From Gammaproteobacteria bacterium (GTDB lineage Bacteria > Pseudomonadota > Gammaproteobacteria > Chromatiales > Chromatiaceae), in NCBI GenBank assembly GCA_030148485.1, contig JASBTJ010000087.1, positions 1 through 57,019 of the forward strand: 57,019 nt of DNA. Reading direction: 5' to 3'. The notes under the pieces were generated by a model that did no database searches, was not told the origin of the DNA, and saw nothing but the letters and a program-made list of their open reading frames with translations. Position 1 is the first letter of the stretch. Each line of letters begins with the position of its first letter. The translations under genes and the position numbers were made by a program. Below, piece after piece: positions 27,714 to 39,100 of the stretch.

Positions 27714-29123
27714 ATGAGTGAGTTTACCGATTACAAAGTGGCCGACATCGCGCTGGCTGACTGGGGCCGCAAGGAAATCCGCATCGCCGAGACCGAAATG
27801 CCCGGTCTGATGGCACTGCGTGAAAAATACGGCAAGGACAAGCCGCTGGCCGGTGCGCGCATCACCGGCTCCCTGCACATGACCATCCAGACCGCGGTGC
27901 TGATCGAGACCCTGGTGGAACTCGGCGCGCAGGTGCGCTGGTGCTCGTGCAACATCTTCTCCACCCAGGACCACGCCGCAGCGGCCATCGCCGCGGCGGG
28001 CATCCCGGTGTACGCCTGGAAGGGCGAGACCCTGGAAGAGTATTGGTGGTGCACCGAGCAGGTGCTCAACTGGCCGGACGCCGACGGCCCGAACATGATC
28101 CTGGACGATGGCGGCGACGCCACGTTGCTCGTCCACAAGGGTGTGGTAGCGGAGAAGACCAATCACGTGGACTCTCCGGACAGCACCGACAACGAAGAGA
28201 TGAAGGTCATCCTCTCCGTGCTGGCCCGCAATCTGTCCGAAAGCAAGGACCGCTTCACCAAGATGGCCGCCGGCATCCGCGGTGTCACCGAGGAGACCAC
28301 CACCGGCGTGCATCGTCTGTACGAGATGATGAAGAAGGGCGAACTGCTGTTCCCCGCCATGAACGTCAACGACTCGGTCACCAAGTCCAAGTTCGACAAC
28401 CTGTACGGCTGCCGCGAATCCCTGGTGGACGGCATCAAGCGCGCCACCGACGTGATGATCGCCGGCAAGATCGCCGTGGTCGCCGGCTACGGCGACGTGG
28501 GCAAGGGCTCGGCGCAGTCGCTGAAGGGCCTGGGCGCCACCGTTTGGGTGACCGAGATCGACCCCATCTGTGCCCTGCAAGCGGCAATGGAAGGCTTCCG
28601 CGTGGTGACCATGGAAGACGCCGCACCCATCGGCGACATATTCGTCACCACCACCGGCAACTTCAACATCATCACCCACGATCACATGGCCGCCATGAAG
28701 GACCAGGCCATCGTCTGCAACATCGGTCACTTCGACAACGAGATCGATATCGCCGGCGTCAAGAAGTACCAGTGGGAGAACATCAAGCCGCAGGTGGATC
28801 ACATCATCTTCCCCGATGGTAAGCGCATCATCATGCTGGCCGAAGGCCGCTTGGTGAATCTGGGCTGTGCCACCGGCCACCCCAGCTTTGTGATGTCCAA
28901 CTCCTTCACCAACCAGGTGCTGGCCCAGATCGAGCTCTACACCAAGAAGGAAGGCGAGTACCCGGTGGGCGTGTACATCCTGCCCAAGCAACTGGACGAG
29001 GAAGTGGCCCGCCTGCACCTGGGAAAGATCGGCGCCAAGTTGACTCGTCTCACCCAGGAGCAGGCCGACTACATCGGCGTGCCACTGGACGGCCCGTACA
29101 AGCCTGAGCACTATCGTTACTGA
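27714..29123 (+). CDS. ahcY: S-adenosylhomocysteine hydrolase
   Basis: A 469-aa NAD-dependent enzyme that splits SAH to homocysteine and adenosine, removing an inhibitor of methyltransferases. Motifs include [20 protein letters not shown] (about 46-65), [18 protein letters not shown], the NAD site [20 protein letters not shown] (about 252-271) and the C-terminal KPEHYRY. The gene is controlled by the SAH riboswitch in its leader. metF follows 154 bp later. Confidence 0.97.
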   Translation: MSEFTDYKVADIALADWGRKEIRIAETEMPGLMALREKYGKDKPLAGARITGSLHMTIQTAVLIETLVELGAQVRWCSCNIFSTQDHAAAAIAAAGIPVYAWKGETLEEYWWCTEQVLNWPDADGPNMILDDGGDATLLVHKGVVAEKTNHVDSPDSTDNEEMKVILSVLARNLSESKDRFTKMAAGIRGVTEETTTGVHRLYEMMKKGELLFPAMNVNDSVTKSKFDNLYGCRESLVDGIKRATDVMIAGKIAVVAGYGDVGKGSAQSLKGLGATVWVTEIDPICALQAAMEGFRVVTMEDAAPIGDIFVTTTGNFNIITHDHMAAMKDQAIVCNIGHFDNEIDIAGVKKYQWENIKPQVDHIIFPDGKRIIMLAEGRLVNLGCATGHPSFVMSNSFTNQVLAQIELYTKKEGEYPVGVYILPKQLDEEVARLHLGKIGAKLTRLTQEQADYIGVPLDGPYKPEHYRY

Positions 29124-29277
29124 TTTGGAGGAAAGGGACGCGGAGAACGCGCGGATCCGCAGCGCTCGCCTAAGAGCTTAGGGGCATAACCGTGATCGTC
29201 GCAGCAGCGGCGACCCGCCCCGCCCGAGCCAGGCATGCGCTGCGGATCGGTGCAAACCCGGCGTCCCGCTGTTCACC

Positions 29278-30126
29278 ATGAACGACTCAAACAAGACCTT
29301 CAGCTTCGAGCTGTTTCCGCCCAAGACCGATGCGGGCGCCGACAAGCTCAAGCAAGCGGTCACCGAATTGAATGCCGTCGAACCGGCGTACTTCTCGGTG
29401 ACCTATGGCGCGGGAGGCTCCACCCAGGAGCGCACCTTTGCGACCGTGGACTGGCTGCGGGATCAGGGAATCGATACCGCGCCCCACCTGTCCTGTATCG
29501 GCTCGGACCGGGACGAGATCCTGGACATCCTCAACCGCTACAAGAACCAGGGCATCAACCGCGTGGTGGCCTTGCGCGGCGACCTGCCCTCCGGTGCCGG
29601 GCTGGGCAGCCTGTCCGATCTGCGCTATGCCAACGAGCTGGTGGCGCTGATCCGGGCCGATCTGGGCAACTATTTCCATGTCGAAGTCGCCGCCTACCCA
29701 GAGGTGCACCCCCAGGCCGGCAACGCCGACAAGGATCTGGCGAACTTCAAGCGCAAGATCGACGCCGGCGCCAACGGTGCCATCACCCAGTATTTCTACA
29801 ATGCCGAGGGCTACTTCGACTTTGTGGAGCGCTGCGAAAAAGCCGGCATCCAGGTGCCCATAACGCCGGGGATCATGCCGATCACCAATTATGGCTCGCT
29901 GGCCCGCTTCTCGGACGCCTGCGGGGCAGAGATTCCGCGCTGGATCCGCAAACGGCTGGAGGCCTACGGTGACGATCTGGCCGGGATCCGCGCCTTTGGT
30001 GAGGACGTGGTCACCGACCTGTGTGAGCGCTTGCTCACCGCCGGTGTGCCCGGGCTTCACTTCTACACCATGAACCAGTCGGGGCCGACCCTGGCGATCT
30101 GGCGAAATCTGAAGCTCGGCGGTTGA
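29278..30126 (+). CDS. metF: 5,10-methylenetetrahydrofolate reductase
   Basis: A 282-aa flavoprotein giving 5-methyl-THF for methionine synthesis. The TIM-barrel start FSFELFPPKTDAGADKL, the VTYGAGGSTQERT motif (about 41-53) and the RGDLPSGAG substrate loop (about 100-108) are present, and YFYNAEGYF (about 174-182) is typical. It follows ahcY with a GC-rich spacer holding a small CCTAA/TTAGG hairpin near 29170 but no strong terminator, so read-through from the riboswitch-controlled ahcY transcript is likely. Confidence 0.96.
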   Translation: MNDSNKTFSFELFPPKTDAGADKLKQAVTELNAVEPAYFSVTYGAGGSTQERTFATVDWLRDQGIDTAPHLSCIGSDRDEILDILNRYKNQGINRVVALRGDLPSGAGLGSLSDLRYANELVALIRADLGNYFHVEVAAYPEVHPQAGNADKDLANFKRKIDAGANGAITQYFYNAEGYFDFVERCEKAGIQVPITPGIMPITNYGSLARFSDACGAEIPRWIRKRLEAYGDDLAGIRAFGEDVVTDLCERLLTAGVPGLHFYTMNQSGPTLAIWRNLKLGG

Positions 30127-30169
30127 GCCGGCGCAGGCCGTACGGCGGACCGGCTTGGCGGGGCCTGGC

Positions 30170-31036
30170 TCAATCGCGCGCCGCCGGTCCCCGACATGCG
30201 TCGAACACCTGTAACATCTGCTGAACGCCATCCGGGCCCTCGGGGTCCAGGTACAGGGCGGACAAGGAAAAATCGGCGGCGGGCTGCAACACTGCGCCCT
30301 TCGCAAAGGTGGCGTAATCGCGCCCGCTTAATACCCGCAGCACCGTGGTCAGGTAAAGCCGGTCCAGTACCCCGGCGCTGAGCAGGGTGTGCATCACATG
30401 GGGGCCGGCGATGGAGTAGATCAGCCGCAGCCCGTGCTGCTTCAGCGCCCCCACCAATTCACCCCCGTCCACGGCATCGTCGCCGACCTGCAGCACGGTG
30501 ACGCCAGCGTCGGTCAGCTTGCGCACCGCCACCGGATCCGCCCCACGCCGGGTGGCGACATAGACCGGTCGGACGCGCAAATGGGTTGTCAGGTCATCGG
30601 GCAGATTGAGGCTGTTGCTGACCACCACCAGTGCCGGTTGGGCGGTCAAAGCAAGATTTTTCCGAAACACCAACAGCTCTGCCGGCACATCGCCTTCCAG
30701 CGGTGGATCCGCCTGGGCGTCACCGCTTTCCAACTGACGCATGTAGCGGCCACTGACCACCACCGCATCCGCCGGTGCCGCCAGTTCCAGGAGCAGACGC
30801 CAATCCCGCGGGTTGGCGGTGGCGTCGGGAATGTCGACCTTACCGGTAGCCGGGTCGGTTACCGCGATGCGGCCGTCCAGACTGGTGACGAAGTTGCTGT
30901 AGACGAAGGTCCGGTCGTCACGGATTCGGCGGCGCAGATCGTTGCTCAGATAAAGCCCCTCCAGTTGGGCCTCATCCGGCTCCGGGTAGAGCTGGCATAA
31001 GGCGCGGGACGTATCCGATTTATCGGCTGCGGTCAT
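30170..31036 (-). CDS. RibD C-terminal domain (dihydrofolate reductase-like) protein
   Basis: A 288-aa stand-alone reductase-like protein with no deaminase domain. It has FVYSNFVTSLDGRIAV (about 44-59, the substrate/NADPH region of RibD-C), ADAVVVSGRYMRQLESGDAQ (about 88-107) and the GPHVMHTLLSAGVLDRLYLT region (about 217-236). The fold binds NADPH and reduces pyrimidine or pterin-like substrates in relatives, but the substrate here is unknown. It converges on metF, with 43 bp between. Confidence 0.8.
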   Translation of the reverse strand: MTAADKSDTSRALCQLYPEPDEAQLEGLYLSNDLRRRIRDDRTFVYSNFVTSLDGRIAVTDPATGKVDIPDATANPRDWRLLLELAAPADAVVVSGRYMRQLESGDAQADPPLEGDVPAELLVFRKNLALTAQPALVVVSNSLNLPDDLTTHLRVRPVYVATRRGADPVAVRKLTDAGVTVLQVGDDAVDGGELVGALKQHGLRLIYSIAGPHVMHTLLSAGVLDRLYLTTVLRVLSGRDYATFAKGAVLQPAADFSLSALYLDPEGPDGVQQMLQVFDACRGPAARD

Positions 31037-31127
31037 GAGTCCTTCCTGGACGGGCTGGGAAATGTTTACGGTGTTGGGATGTAGACGTCGGTCAGCGACG
31101 CAAGTTGCAGCATCCCCGGAAACACGA

Positions 31128-31159
31128 CACCCGCCCGGTCTCCCAACTGGGCGGGTGTG
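31128..31159 (-). terminator. Probable terminator of the small gene
   Basis: ACACCCGCCC and GGGCGGGTGT form a perfect 10-bp stem with a 12-nt loop. On the minus strand it is followed by CGTGTTTCC, a weak T-tract. It lies 9 bp after the stop of the small gene. Confidence 0.5.
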
Positions 31160-31167
31160 ACGGCCGG

Positions 31168-31389
31168 TCAGCCGTTGGCCGGATACAGAATCAACTCGGG
31201 GTAGTAGATCTTCCCCTCGCTGTCGACCGCCTGCAGATCCTCAGCCTTCTGTTTGGCTTCGCCATAGGTCATTTCTTCGTCGAGGTGACCCTTCTCGAAT
31301 TTGACCCGATGCCGCCAGCCTACCCGGTAGCCCGGGTCGTTGGGGCGACGCCACAAGGCATCGCCTTTCGCCGTCAGTACACCTGACAT
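31168..31389 (-). CDS. Small hypothetical protein, 73 aa
   Basis: A soluble protein starting MSGVLTAKGDALWRRPNDPG, then WRHRVKFEKGHLDEEMTYGEA, and ending YPELILYPANG. The start is placed at the ATG six codons inside the longest frame, since the extension is not preceded by a better ribosome site. I do not know the family; the balanced charge pattern and adjacent terminator argue that it is real. Confidence 0.6.
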   Translation of the reverse strand: MSGVLTAKGDALWRRPNDPGYRVGWRHRVKFEKGHLDEEMTYGEAKQKAEDLQAVDSEGKIYYPELILYPANG

Positions 31390-31530
31390 CAGCAATCCCT
31401 CCTGCAACTTGTGATCGAACGCCGGGAAATCACCCGGCGAAGGAATACATAGCGCTAGGCGTTGAGGAGTTCAAGACTGGGACGTGCAAGGAATCTGTGG
31501 AACAGTCGGGGACCTTGGGCTCGGCGCCCG

Positions 31531-31595
31531 TATCCACCACCACGGCGTCGCAAAGCCTTGCAATAGCATGGCTTTGCGCACGGGTGGTTGTATTC
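31531..31595. repeat. Long imperfect hairpin downstream of a chemoreceptor
   Basis: CGCAAAGCC (31549-31557) and GGCTTTGCG (31570-31578) are perfect arms around a 12-nt loop. The flanks (CCACCACCAC on one side, GGGTGGTTG on the other) extend it imperfectly by about 15 bp. No T-run is present. It lies between the small gene and the end of the second chemoreceptor gene; nothing else is visible in the 253 bp there. Confidence 0.5.
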
Positions 31596-31642
31596 CGGGC
31601 CCCAGCGCTTCGGGCCAGACATCCGCAGAGGTTCCCGACCGA

Positions 31643-33346
31643 TCAGGCCACCTGGAAGCGCGCGATCATCCCCTGCAGGCTGACCGCCATGCGTGCCAGT
31701 TCATCGCTGGCGCCGCTGGTCTGGGTCATTGCGGTCGCGCTTTGTTCGGAACTGTCACGGATCGCCGTCAGGTTGCGATTGATGTCCTCGGTGACGGCCG
31801 CCTGTTCCTCCGCGGCGCTGGCGATCTGGGTGTTCATGTCATTGATCGCGCCCATCGACGCATTGATCACCTCCAGCGACTTGCCTGCGGCCATGGCCTG
31901 CTCGACGCTGTCCTGGGCCTGGCTGCGACCGCCTTCCATACTCTGCACCGCGGTACGCGCACTGGTTTGCAGCCGTTCGATCATGTCCTCGATCTCCTGG
32001 GTGGACGCCTGGGTGCGCTGCGCCAGGGTGCGCACCTCGTCCGCCACCACCGCAAACCCCCGTCCCTGCTCACCCGCGCGCGCCGCTTCGATGGCCGCGT
32101 TCAACGCCAACAGGTTGGTTTGCTCGGCAATGCTCTTGATCACGTCGATCACCGCGCCGATGGACTCGCTGTCGTTGCCCAGTTTGGCGATCACGTCCGC
32201 GGCACCTTCGACGGAATCTGCCAGCCCGCGAATGGTTTTCACAGCGCCGCATATGACTTGCTTGCCGTTGGACGCGGCGTCACAGGCCTCCTGTGTCGCC
32301 GCCGCGGTAGTGCCGGCATTGCTGGCCACATCACGTACCGTGGCGCTCATCTGATTGAAAGCGGTGGCGGCCAACTCGAGTTCGGAGCGTTGGCCATGCA
32401 CGCCGGAGTTCAGCTGACTGGTGGCCGTCGCCAACTCCTCGGCGGCCACCGACAGACCGTCCGAGGACGCCTGCATCTCGGTGACCATGTCACGCAGGTT
32501 GTCGCGCATGCTACCCAGCGCCACCAGCACCCGTGCGACTTCATCCCCGCCCGCTGCCCGTACCGGATTACGCAAGTCGCCGGACGCGACGGTTTCCGCC
32601 ACGTTCACTGCATAGTGGAGACGACGCACCATATCGCGCACCACCCACCAGGCACTGGCGATACCGATCAACAGCGACAGCCCCACCACGACATACAATA
32701 TGTTCTGCGCGCGCAGTTCATGGGCTTCGGCAAGCTGGGCAGCCTCGGCGGTGAATCCGGCGATCTCCCGCAGCAATGCCGCCATCGCGCGGTCGATCTC
32801 GTGCTCTTCGGCGATCACCTGCTTGGCCATCACCAGGGCCGCATCGATGCGCCCGGCATCCAGGGCGACAAACAGTTCGTCGGCATGTTTCTCATAGCGC
32901 TTATGAGCCGCATCGATCTCGCCCAAGGACGTGGCGACACGTTCCAGCTCGGCCCGCTGCTCGCCGGTGTGGGGTCGGCTGAGCACCTGGGCGGTCAGCG
33001 TCTGGGCCGTTTCGATAAACTTGTCGACCTGCGCCGAGTAATCCCGGAACTTCAACAGCGCTTCGTCGAATGCCTGTCGTACGGCCGGGCGGGTGACCAT
33101 TTCCTCGCCATATCGCAAGGCGCGTTCCAGCCAGATCGCCTGTTCCAGTTGCTTGACGGTTACTTCCGTCAGCGCAGCGGTGAGCGGGATATCCTCCTCC
33201 GCTATGCCCTCCAATTCATGATTGATCATGGACATGCTGCTCAAGGCGAACAGGCCGGACCCGGCCAGCGTGGCCAACAACAGTGCCACCAGTCCGGCAA
33301 TCTTTGCCTTCAGGGACAGATTCTCAAAACGAGGGGCAATCGACAT
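31643..33346 (-). CDS. Methyl-accepting chemotaxis protein
   Basis: A 567-aa chemoreceptor: TM1 at about 14-36, a periplasmic four-helix-bundle-like domain to about 215, TM2 at about 217-238 ([20 protein letters not shown]), HAMP to about 290, then the MA domain with tip [20 protein letters not shown] near 415. The ATG ([18 protein letters not shown]) is chosen because GGGAGA precedes it; a longer frame upstream is Pro/Arg-rich and not coding. A sigma-28-like promoter lies upstream. Ligand unknown. Confidence 0.95.
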   Translation of the reverse strand: MSIAPRFENLSLKAKIAGLVALLLATLAGSGLFALSSMSMINHELEGIAEEDIPLTAALTEVTVKQLEQAIWLERALRYGEEMVTRPAVRQAFDEALLKFRDYSAQVDKFIETAQTLTAQVLSRPHTGEQRAELERVATSLGEIDAAHKRYEKHADELFVALDAGRIDAALVMAKQVIAEEHEIDRAMAALLREIAGFTAEAAQLAEAHELRAQNILYVVVGLSLLIGIASAWWVVRDMVRRLHYAVNVAETVASGDLRNPVRAAGGDEVARVLVALGSMRDNLRDMVTEMQASSDGLSVAAEELATATSQLNSGVHGQRSELELAATAFNQMSATVRDVASNAGTTAAATQEACDAASNGKQVICGAVKTIRGLADSVEGAADVIAKLGNDSESIGAVIDVIKSIAEQTNLLALNAAIEAARAGEQGRGFAVVADEVRTLAQRTQASTQEIEDMIERLQTSARTAVQSMEGGRSQAQDSVEQAMAAGKSLEVINASMGAINDMNTQIASAAEEQAAVTEDINRNLTAIRDSSEQSATAMTQTSGASDELARMAVSLQGMIARFQVA

Positions 33347-33433
33347 TGGGTTCTCCCGTATGCGGCACAGGTGGGCTGGGCCGGTTACTCCGCCCGTATC
33401 ACGTCGAGGGGGGGGCGGCATCCGTACAAAGGC

Positions 33434-33459
33434 TTAGCGGCCGATCCGCGAACCCTTGA
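33434..33459 (-). promoter_or_regulatory. Possible sigma-28-type promoter of the second chemoreceptor
   Basis: On the minus strand TCAAGGGT, 10 bases, and GCCGCTAA. The -10 part matches GCCGATAA at 7 of 8; the -35 part matches at 5 of 8, and the spacer is one base short. It is about 90 bp before the ATG. Confidence 0.35.
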
Positions 33460-33570
33460 GGCAAATCAAAAACCGGGCTTTAAATACCCTGCAAGCTGTC
33501 CGGTTTGGCACGCCCGCCGGTGATGCCGAACCCGGCCGCGCGCCGGCCCAGGTCGGATACAATCCCGGCC

Positions 33571-34920
33571 ATGACAAACCACACCCTCCCGCAACGCGAT
33601 CTCGACGTTCTTTGGCATCCCTGCACCCAGATGAAGGACCACGAGGCTTGGCCCATCATCCCCATAAAGCGCGGTGACGGGATATGGTTGGAAGACTTCG
33701 ACGGTCAGCGTTACATCGATGCGGTCAGCTCCTGGTGGGTCAATCTCCATGGTCATGCCAATCCCCGCATCAACGCGGCCCTCAAGGACCAGCTGGACAC
33801 GCTCGAACACGTGTTGCTCGCCGGATTCAGCCACGAGCCTGCCATCACCTTGGCCGAGCGCCTCGTCCAGGTCACGCCACCGGGCCTGTCGCGGGTGTTT
33901 TACGCGGACAATGGCTCGTCGGCCGTCGAGGCGGCAATCAAGATGAGCTATCACTTCTGGCGCAACAGCGGTAAGCCGCACAAACACCGCTTCGTCACGC
34001 TATCCAACAGCTACCACGGCGAAACCCTGGGGGCGTTGGCGGTGGGCGACGTGGCGCTCTACAAGGACACCTATCAACCACTGCTGATGGACGTCATCAC
34101 CGTGCCGTCACCGGACTGTTATGACCGCGCGCCCGGCGTAAGCTGCGAAGATCATTCACGGCAGCAGTTCATTCACATGGAACAGCTGCTGGCGGAACAG
34201 GCCGAGCACATCAGCGCCGTCATCGTCGAGCCACTGGTGCAGTGTGCCGGCGGCATGCGCATGTATCACCCGGTGTACCTAAGCCTGCTACGTGACGCCT
34301 GCGACCGGTACGGCGTGCACCTGATCGCCGATGAGATCGCGGTTGGATTCGGCCGCACCGGCACCTTGTTCGCCTGCGAGCAGGCCGACATCACACCGGA
34401 CTTCATGTGTCTGTCCAAGGGCCTCACCGGCGGTTACCTACCGCTGTCCGTGGTGTTGACCCGGGACGGCATCTACGAGGCCTTTTACGACGACTACCAG
34501 ACACTGCGCGCCTTCCTGCACTCCCACAGCTACACCGGCAATCCGTTGGGCTGCCGCGCCGGACTGGCCAGTCTGGACATCATCGAGCAGGACCAGGTGA
34601 TCGCCCGCAACCGCGACACGGCAGCGCTGATGGCGCAGGCGGTCGCGCCGTTGGCCGACCACCCCCATGTCGCCGAGGTACGTCAAACCGGCATGATCGT
34701 CGCGATCGAATTGGTCAAGGACAAGGCCGACCGGGTGCCTTATCCCTGGCAGGAACGACGTGGGCTGGCGGTATACCGACACGGCCTGGCCAATGGGGCC
34801 CTGCTGCGGCCGCTGGGCAACGTGGTCTATTGGATGCCGCCCTACGTCATCGGACCAGACGACATCCGCCACCTCGGGCGTGTCACCGCCGAGGGTATTG
34901 CCATCGCCACCGCGGATTGA
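33571..34920 (+). CDS. bioA: Adenosylmethionine-8-amino-7-oxononanoate aminotransferase
   Basis: A 449-aa PLP enzyme of biotin synthesis that makes 7,8-diaminopelargonate with SAM as amino donor. Signatures are WHPCTQMKDHE (about 15-25), DAVSSWWVNLHGHANP (about 50-65), the LIADEIAVGFGRTG cofactor region and LSKGLTGGYLPLS with the Schiff-base Lys near 282. The start follows a TACAAT by only 7 bp, so the mRNA may be nearly leaderless. No other bio gene is adjacent; rsmE follows after 7 bp. Confidence 0.96.
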   Translation: MTNHTLPQRDLDVLWHPCTQMKDHEAWPIIPIKRGDGIWLEDFDGQRYIDAVSSWWVNLHGHANPRINAALKDQLDTLEHVLLAGFSHEPAITLAERLVQVTPPGLSRVFYADNGSSAVEAAIKMSYHFWRNSGKPHKHRFVTLSNSYHGETLGALAVGDVALYKDTYQPLLMDVITVPSPDCYDRAPGVSCEDHSRQQFIHMEQLLAEQAEHISAVIVEPLVQCAGGMRMYHPVYLSLLRDACDRYGVHLIADEIAVGFGRTGTLFACEQADITPDFMCLSKGLTGGYLPLSVVLTRDGIYEAFYDDYQTLRAFLHSHSYTGNPLGCRAGLASLDIIEQDQVIARNRDTAALMAQAVAPLADHPHVAEVRQTGMIVAIELVKDKADRVPYPWQERRGLAVYRHGLANGALLRPLGNVVYWMPPYVIGPDDIRHLGRVTAEGIAIATAD

Positions 34921-34927
34921 CTCGGCC

Positions 34928-35656
34928 ATGCGTCAGATTCGTATCCATGCCGACATCCCCCTCAAGGCCGGGGATCTGATCACCTTACCGGCCGGTCCGT
35001 CGCGGCACGTCACCCAGGTGCTGCGCCTGCGGGTCGGCGACCCGCTGCTGGTGTTCAACGGCGACGGTTGCGACTATCTGGGCACCTTGACCGGGGCGCA
35101 GAAAGAGGCCGCCCAAGTCCGGCTCGACTCGGCCGGCGCCCAGGAACCCGAACTCACGCTACCCATACATCTCGGGCTGGGCATTTCCAAGGGCGAACGC
35201 ATGGACTTCGCCATCCAAAAAGCGGTCGAATTGGGCGTGGCTGCGGTGACACCCTTGTTCACAGCTCGCTGCGTGGTCCGACTGGATGCCCAGCGGCTGG
35301 CGAAGCGACTGGCGCATTGGCAAGGCGTCCTGATCGCGGCATGCGAGCAAAGCGGCCGCTGCCGTCTGCCGAAGCTGCACCCGGCGGCGACACTGGACGA
35401 CTGGCTCGAACAGGCGGCGCCAGGACTGCTGCTCGACCACCGCGCCGGGCATGGCCTGACCGAACTGGTCAGGCCGGGACGCGAGGGACTGAGTCTGCTG
35501 GTCGGTCCCGAAGGTGGCCTGGCCGAAGACGAACGCCAGCAGGCGCGACTGGCAGGTTGGACCGGGGTGCGGTTGGGGCCGCGGGTGATGCGCACCGAAA
35601 CCGCCCCCCTGGCGGCCATCGCCGCCATACAGGTGCTCTGGGGGGATATGGGCTAA
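34928..35656 (+). CDS. rsmE: 16S rRNA (uracil1498-N3)-methyltransferase
   Basis: A 242-aa SPOUT methyltransferase. The N-terminal PUA-like part starts MRQIRIHADIPLKAGDLI, and the C-terminal knot has LLVGPEGGLAEDE (about 192-204) and LGPRVMRTETAPLAAIAAIQ (about 217-236), the SAM-binding turns of RsmE. The length is usual. It starts just after bioA on the same strand and is likely co-transcribed. The bioA-rsmE-gshB region resembles the order in many gammaproteobacteria, with the pil-chp cluster inserted before gshB. Confidence 0.96.
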   Translation: MRQIRIHADIPLKAGDLITLPAGPSRHVTQVLRLRVGDPLLVFNGDGCDYLGTLTGAQKEAAQVRLDSAGAQEPELTLPIHLGLGISKGERMDFAIQKAVELGVAAVTPLFTARCVVRLDAQRLAKRLAHWQGVLIAACEQSGRCRLPKLHPAATLDDWLEQAAPGLLLDHRAGHGLTELVRPGREGLSLLVGPEGGLAEDERQQARLAGWTGVRLGPRVMRTETAPLAAIAAIQVLWGDMG

Positions 35657-35732
35657 TGCCTGCTTGTTAGCGCTTACCGCCTGGGTAACACAAGACAGCT
35701 AGCCAAGCGTCATCGATAGCGACCGACCTGCC

Positions 35733-36191
35733 TCAACCGCCAACCCGCTCGGACAAGCGCGCCACATCGGGAATCAAGGCCTCTTCGCCCTTCAATCTGA
35801 GCCGCGCCAGGATTGGCAGGTCGGCGTCTCCGTCCAGCAGCGGGAGGGGTTCGATATCTTCCTCACGCACCCGCACCAGATGCGGAATCCCGTCCGACAC
35901 CAGCCCCAGGTAGGGGCGCTGCTCGCCGGCCAGCAGACTGTAACAAATGGCGATACGGCCGCGCGTATAGCCCTTGTACTGCCCACCGAGCATATTCTCC
36001 AACGCCGCCAGCGGCACCTTGCGTTGCCGCCAGTCGAAATCGCCCAGCAACCAATCCGGCGCATCCGCCGGCGGCGAAGCCGGTTCACGATAGGCGATGA
36101 TTTCCGCCACGTTGGCGTTGGGCAGCAACAATTGCTGTCCGCCGATGGGGATCAACACGCCGCGAATATCACCGACACCGGCACCGATCAT
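35733..36191 (-). CDS. chpC: CheW-like protein ChpC
   Basis: A 152-aa CheW-domain protein (GVLIPIGGQQLLLPNANVAEI near 10-30, then PYLGLVSDGIPHLVRV near 93-108). In the Pseudomonas cluster ChpC is an accessory adaptor linking receptors to the ChpA kinase. Its ATG overlaps the chpA stop (ATGA), so it is co-translated as the last gene of this cluster. Assignment to ChpC rather than a generic CheW rests on that position. Confidence 0.85.
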   Translation of the reverse strand: MIGAGVGDIRGVLIPIGGQQLLLPNANVAEIIAYREPASPPADAPDWLLGDFDWRQRKVPLAALENMLGGQYKGYTRGRIAICYSLLAGEQRPYLGLVSDGIPHLVRVREEDIEPLPLLDGDADLPILARLRLKGEEALIPDVARLSERVGG

Positions 36192-39100
36192 TGCTCCGAC
36201 TCCGCCAGCAAGGTGTAGATGTTGTCGAGCAACTCGGCCTCCTGGTAGGGCTTGCCCAGATAGCTGCGCACACCCAGTTCCAGGGCACGAGTGCGGTGCT
36301 TGTCGCCGGTACGGGACGTGATCATGATGATGGGGATGGCGTTGAGCGTGTCGCTGTTCTGCATATGCCGGGCCACCTCGAAGCCGTCCATGCGCGGCAT
36401 CTCGATATCCAACAGCATCAGGTCCGGGCGTTGCTCCTGCAGCAGGGCAACGGCATCCACCCCGTCCTTCGCGGTGATCACATGCATGTTGTGCCGTTCC
36501 AACAGACGTGTGGTGACCTTGCGCACGGTGATCGAATCATCCACCACCATGATGGTGACCCCGGGCGACGATTCTTCCGCCACGGCGGGCACGTCCGTCT
36601 CCGCCGCAGTCTGCTGCAAGGCATCCGCCCGGGCCAGTGCCATGCTATCGAGGATCAACGCCACCGAGCCGTCCGCCAGAATGGTGCCGCCGGTGAACCA
36701 GCGCACCGCCGCCAACTGGGTACCCAGTGGCTTGATGACGATCTGACGGTTGCCCAGCACCCCGTCCACATGCAACGCCACCCGATGTTCGCCCGACCGC
36801 ACCAACAACACCGGCATCCAACGGTGATCTTCGCTCATGTGCGGTCGGCCGCTACCCAGGATATCCCCGAGGTAACGCACATGGTAACGATTGCCCGCGT
36901 ACTCGATGTCCGGCTGCTCGCCACTGTAGGCGGCCAGCAGATCCTGCCGGGATACCCTCACCAGGGCATCGACATTGGTATGCGGCAGGGCGAAGGCGTC
37001 TTCGCCCAAGGTCACCAACAGCGTCTGCGCGATGGCGAGGGTGAACGGCAGTCGCACGGTGAAGCGGGTACCCACACCCAGGTCCGAGGCGATATCGAGC
37101 GAGCCGCCCAGCTGTTTGATCTCGCTGAGCACCACGTCCATGCCGACGCCGCGGCCGGCCACCTGACTGACCTCCGCCGCCGTGGTGAATCCGGGCTGCA
37201 GCACGAACTGCAGCAGATCGTCCGCGTCGATATCCGCATCCGGCTCAAGCAGACCGCGCTCGATGGCGCGCTCGCGGATCGCGTCGCGATCCATGCCGGC
37301 GCCATCGTCCTGCACCTCCAGCACCACATCCGGACCGTCACGGAACAACGACAGGGTGACGCGGCCGGCTTCCGGCTTGCCGATGGCGGTGCGCTCGGCG
37401 ATGTCTTCGATGCCGTGCGCCACGGCGTTGCGCAGCATATGCTCCAAGGGGCCCATCATGCGGTCCAGTATGGAGCGATCCATCTCGCCACTGGCGCCGA
37501 GGATCTCCAGCTCCGCGGCCTTGCCCAGATCGTCCGCGGCCTGGCGCACCACCCGCTGCAAGCGCGGCACCCGGGTGGAAAACGGGGTCATCCGGGTGCG
37601 CAGCAGGCCATCCTGCAGATCCGTGGTCACCCGCGATTGCTGCAACAACAAGGTGTCGGTGTCGCGATTGAGGTCACCCAGTACATCGCCGATGCTGGAC
37701 AGGTCGGTAACGGTTTCCACCAGGGCGCGGGACAGCTGCTGGATATTGGAGTACTGGTCCATCTCCAGCGGGTCGAAGTCCGCCTGCTCCTCGCCCTGCT
37801 CATGCTCACGGGCATAGGTGGAGAGGATCTGGGCTTCGGTCTCCAGGTCCAGTTGGCGCAGCTGTTCGCGCAGACGCGTGATGGTCTGGTTGAGCTCCTG
37901 CAGGTTGAAGCCCAGCAGGGTGTTCTGTTGCTCCATCCGCGCCCGGTAAATGCTCACCTCACCGGCGTTGTTGACCATCTGATCGAGCGCTTCGGCGCTG
38001 ACCCGGATACGTTCCTGCGGTGCTGCCGGCTGATCCGGCTCGGGGCCGGGCAATGGGATACGTTCAACGAAACCGTGGTCGTCGCGTTTGCTGTCCGGGA
38101 ACGGAATCACCCGACTGGCGTCGGCCAGCGATTCCTCAGTCAACTGTGAATCGCCGAGCAGTTCGGAGTCGGTCAGCAACTGGGAGTCGGTCAACAGCGT
38201 GGAATCATCCACCTCGGGCAGCAGCTCGGAACCGAGATCGTCTTCCAGTTCGGAGTCAGTGACCATCTCGGCGCCGCTCTCGTCCGCGGCCTCGTCGTCC
38301 ACCTCGTCCGCGGTAAGCAGTTCCAGCATTTCCGAACTGGTCGCCTCGATCGCCGAAAGCTCATCGGCAGCCGACGTCTCGTCCGCGACATCCGACGGAC
38401 CGCCCGGGGCTTCTGCCCCTTCCGCATCCGCCTCTACCAAATCGTCCTGCGGTGCTTCCTCGGCCGATGGGTCACCCGAGGACGCCTCCGGTGTGGTATC
38501 GAACACCTGGATTTCCGACTGCAACAGCGTGGATGGCTCGTCCAGCCACTCGCCACGGGCGGCGGCCTCGAGCTTTTCGATCAGCTCCGGCTCGGCGTCG
38601 GGCAGTTGGCCGATGTGCAGCAACTCCACGCCGACGCTCACCCGATCGAGCGCGCTGCGGGCCAACCGTTGCAGACCCGGCGTGGTCGCTACATGACCAG
38701 CCGCGACGGTTTCAAAAAGCGATTCCAGGGCGTGGGTCAGATCGCCCAGGGTGGACACGCCGGACAACCGCGCGCCGCCCTTGAAGGTGTGCAGGGTCCG
38801 TTGCAACTCGCCGACCGGCGCCCGATCACCCGGACGTTGGCGCCACGCCGCGAAATCCGTCTCGACACGGTCGATAAGCTCACGCGCCTCTTCCGAGAAT
38901 ATCTCCAGCACCTCGGTTTCGAGGTCCGCGCTGGGCGCGTCGACAGACTCCACGAACTGACTCTCGGCGCTGGCCTCGAGCGCATCCGCCTCGTGGCGGA
39001 CCTCTTCGGTCAGCTGCGCCCAGTCCGGTAGCACGGCACCGCCGGTATTGATGGCGTCGACCAGTTGCGCCAGGCATTCCCGACCGCGTTGCAGTAATCC

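Noticed and set aside
27708-29111. 467-codon frame opposite ahcY
   Set aside because: A shadow of ahcY in the mirrored frame; no start signal or recognisable motif.
36191-38149. 652-codon frame opposite the 3' part of chpA
   Set aside because: It lies wholly against the kinase, CheW and receiver domains of ChpA and is His/Gln-rich without domain features.
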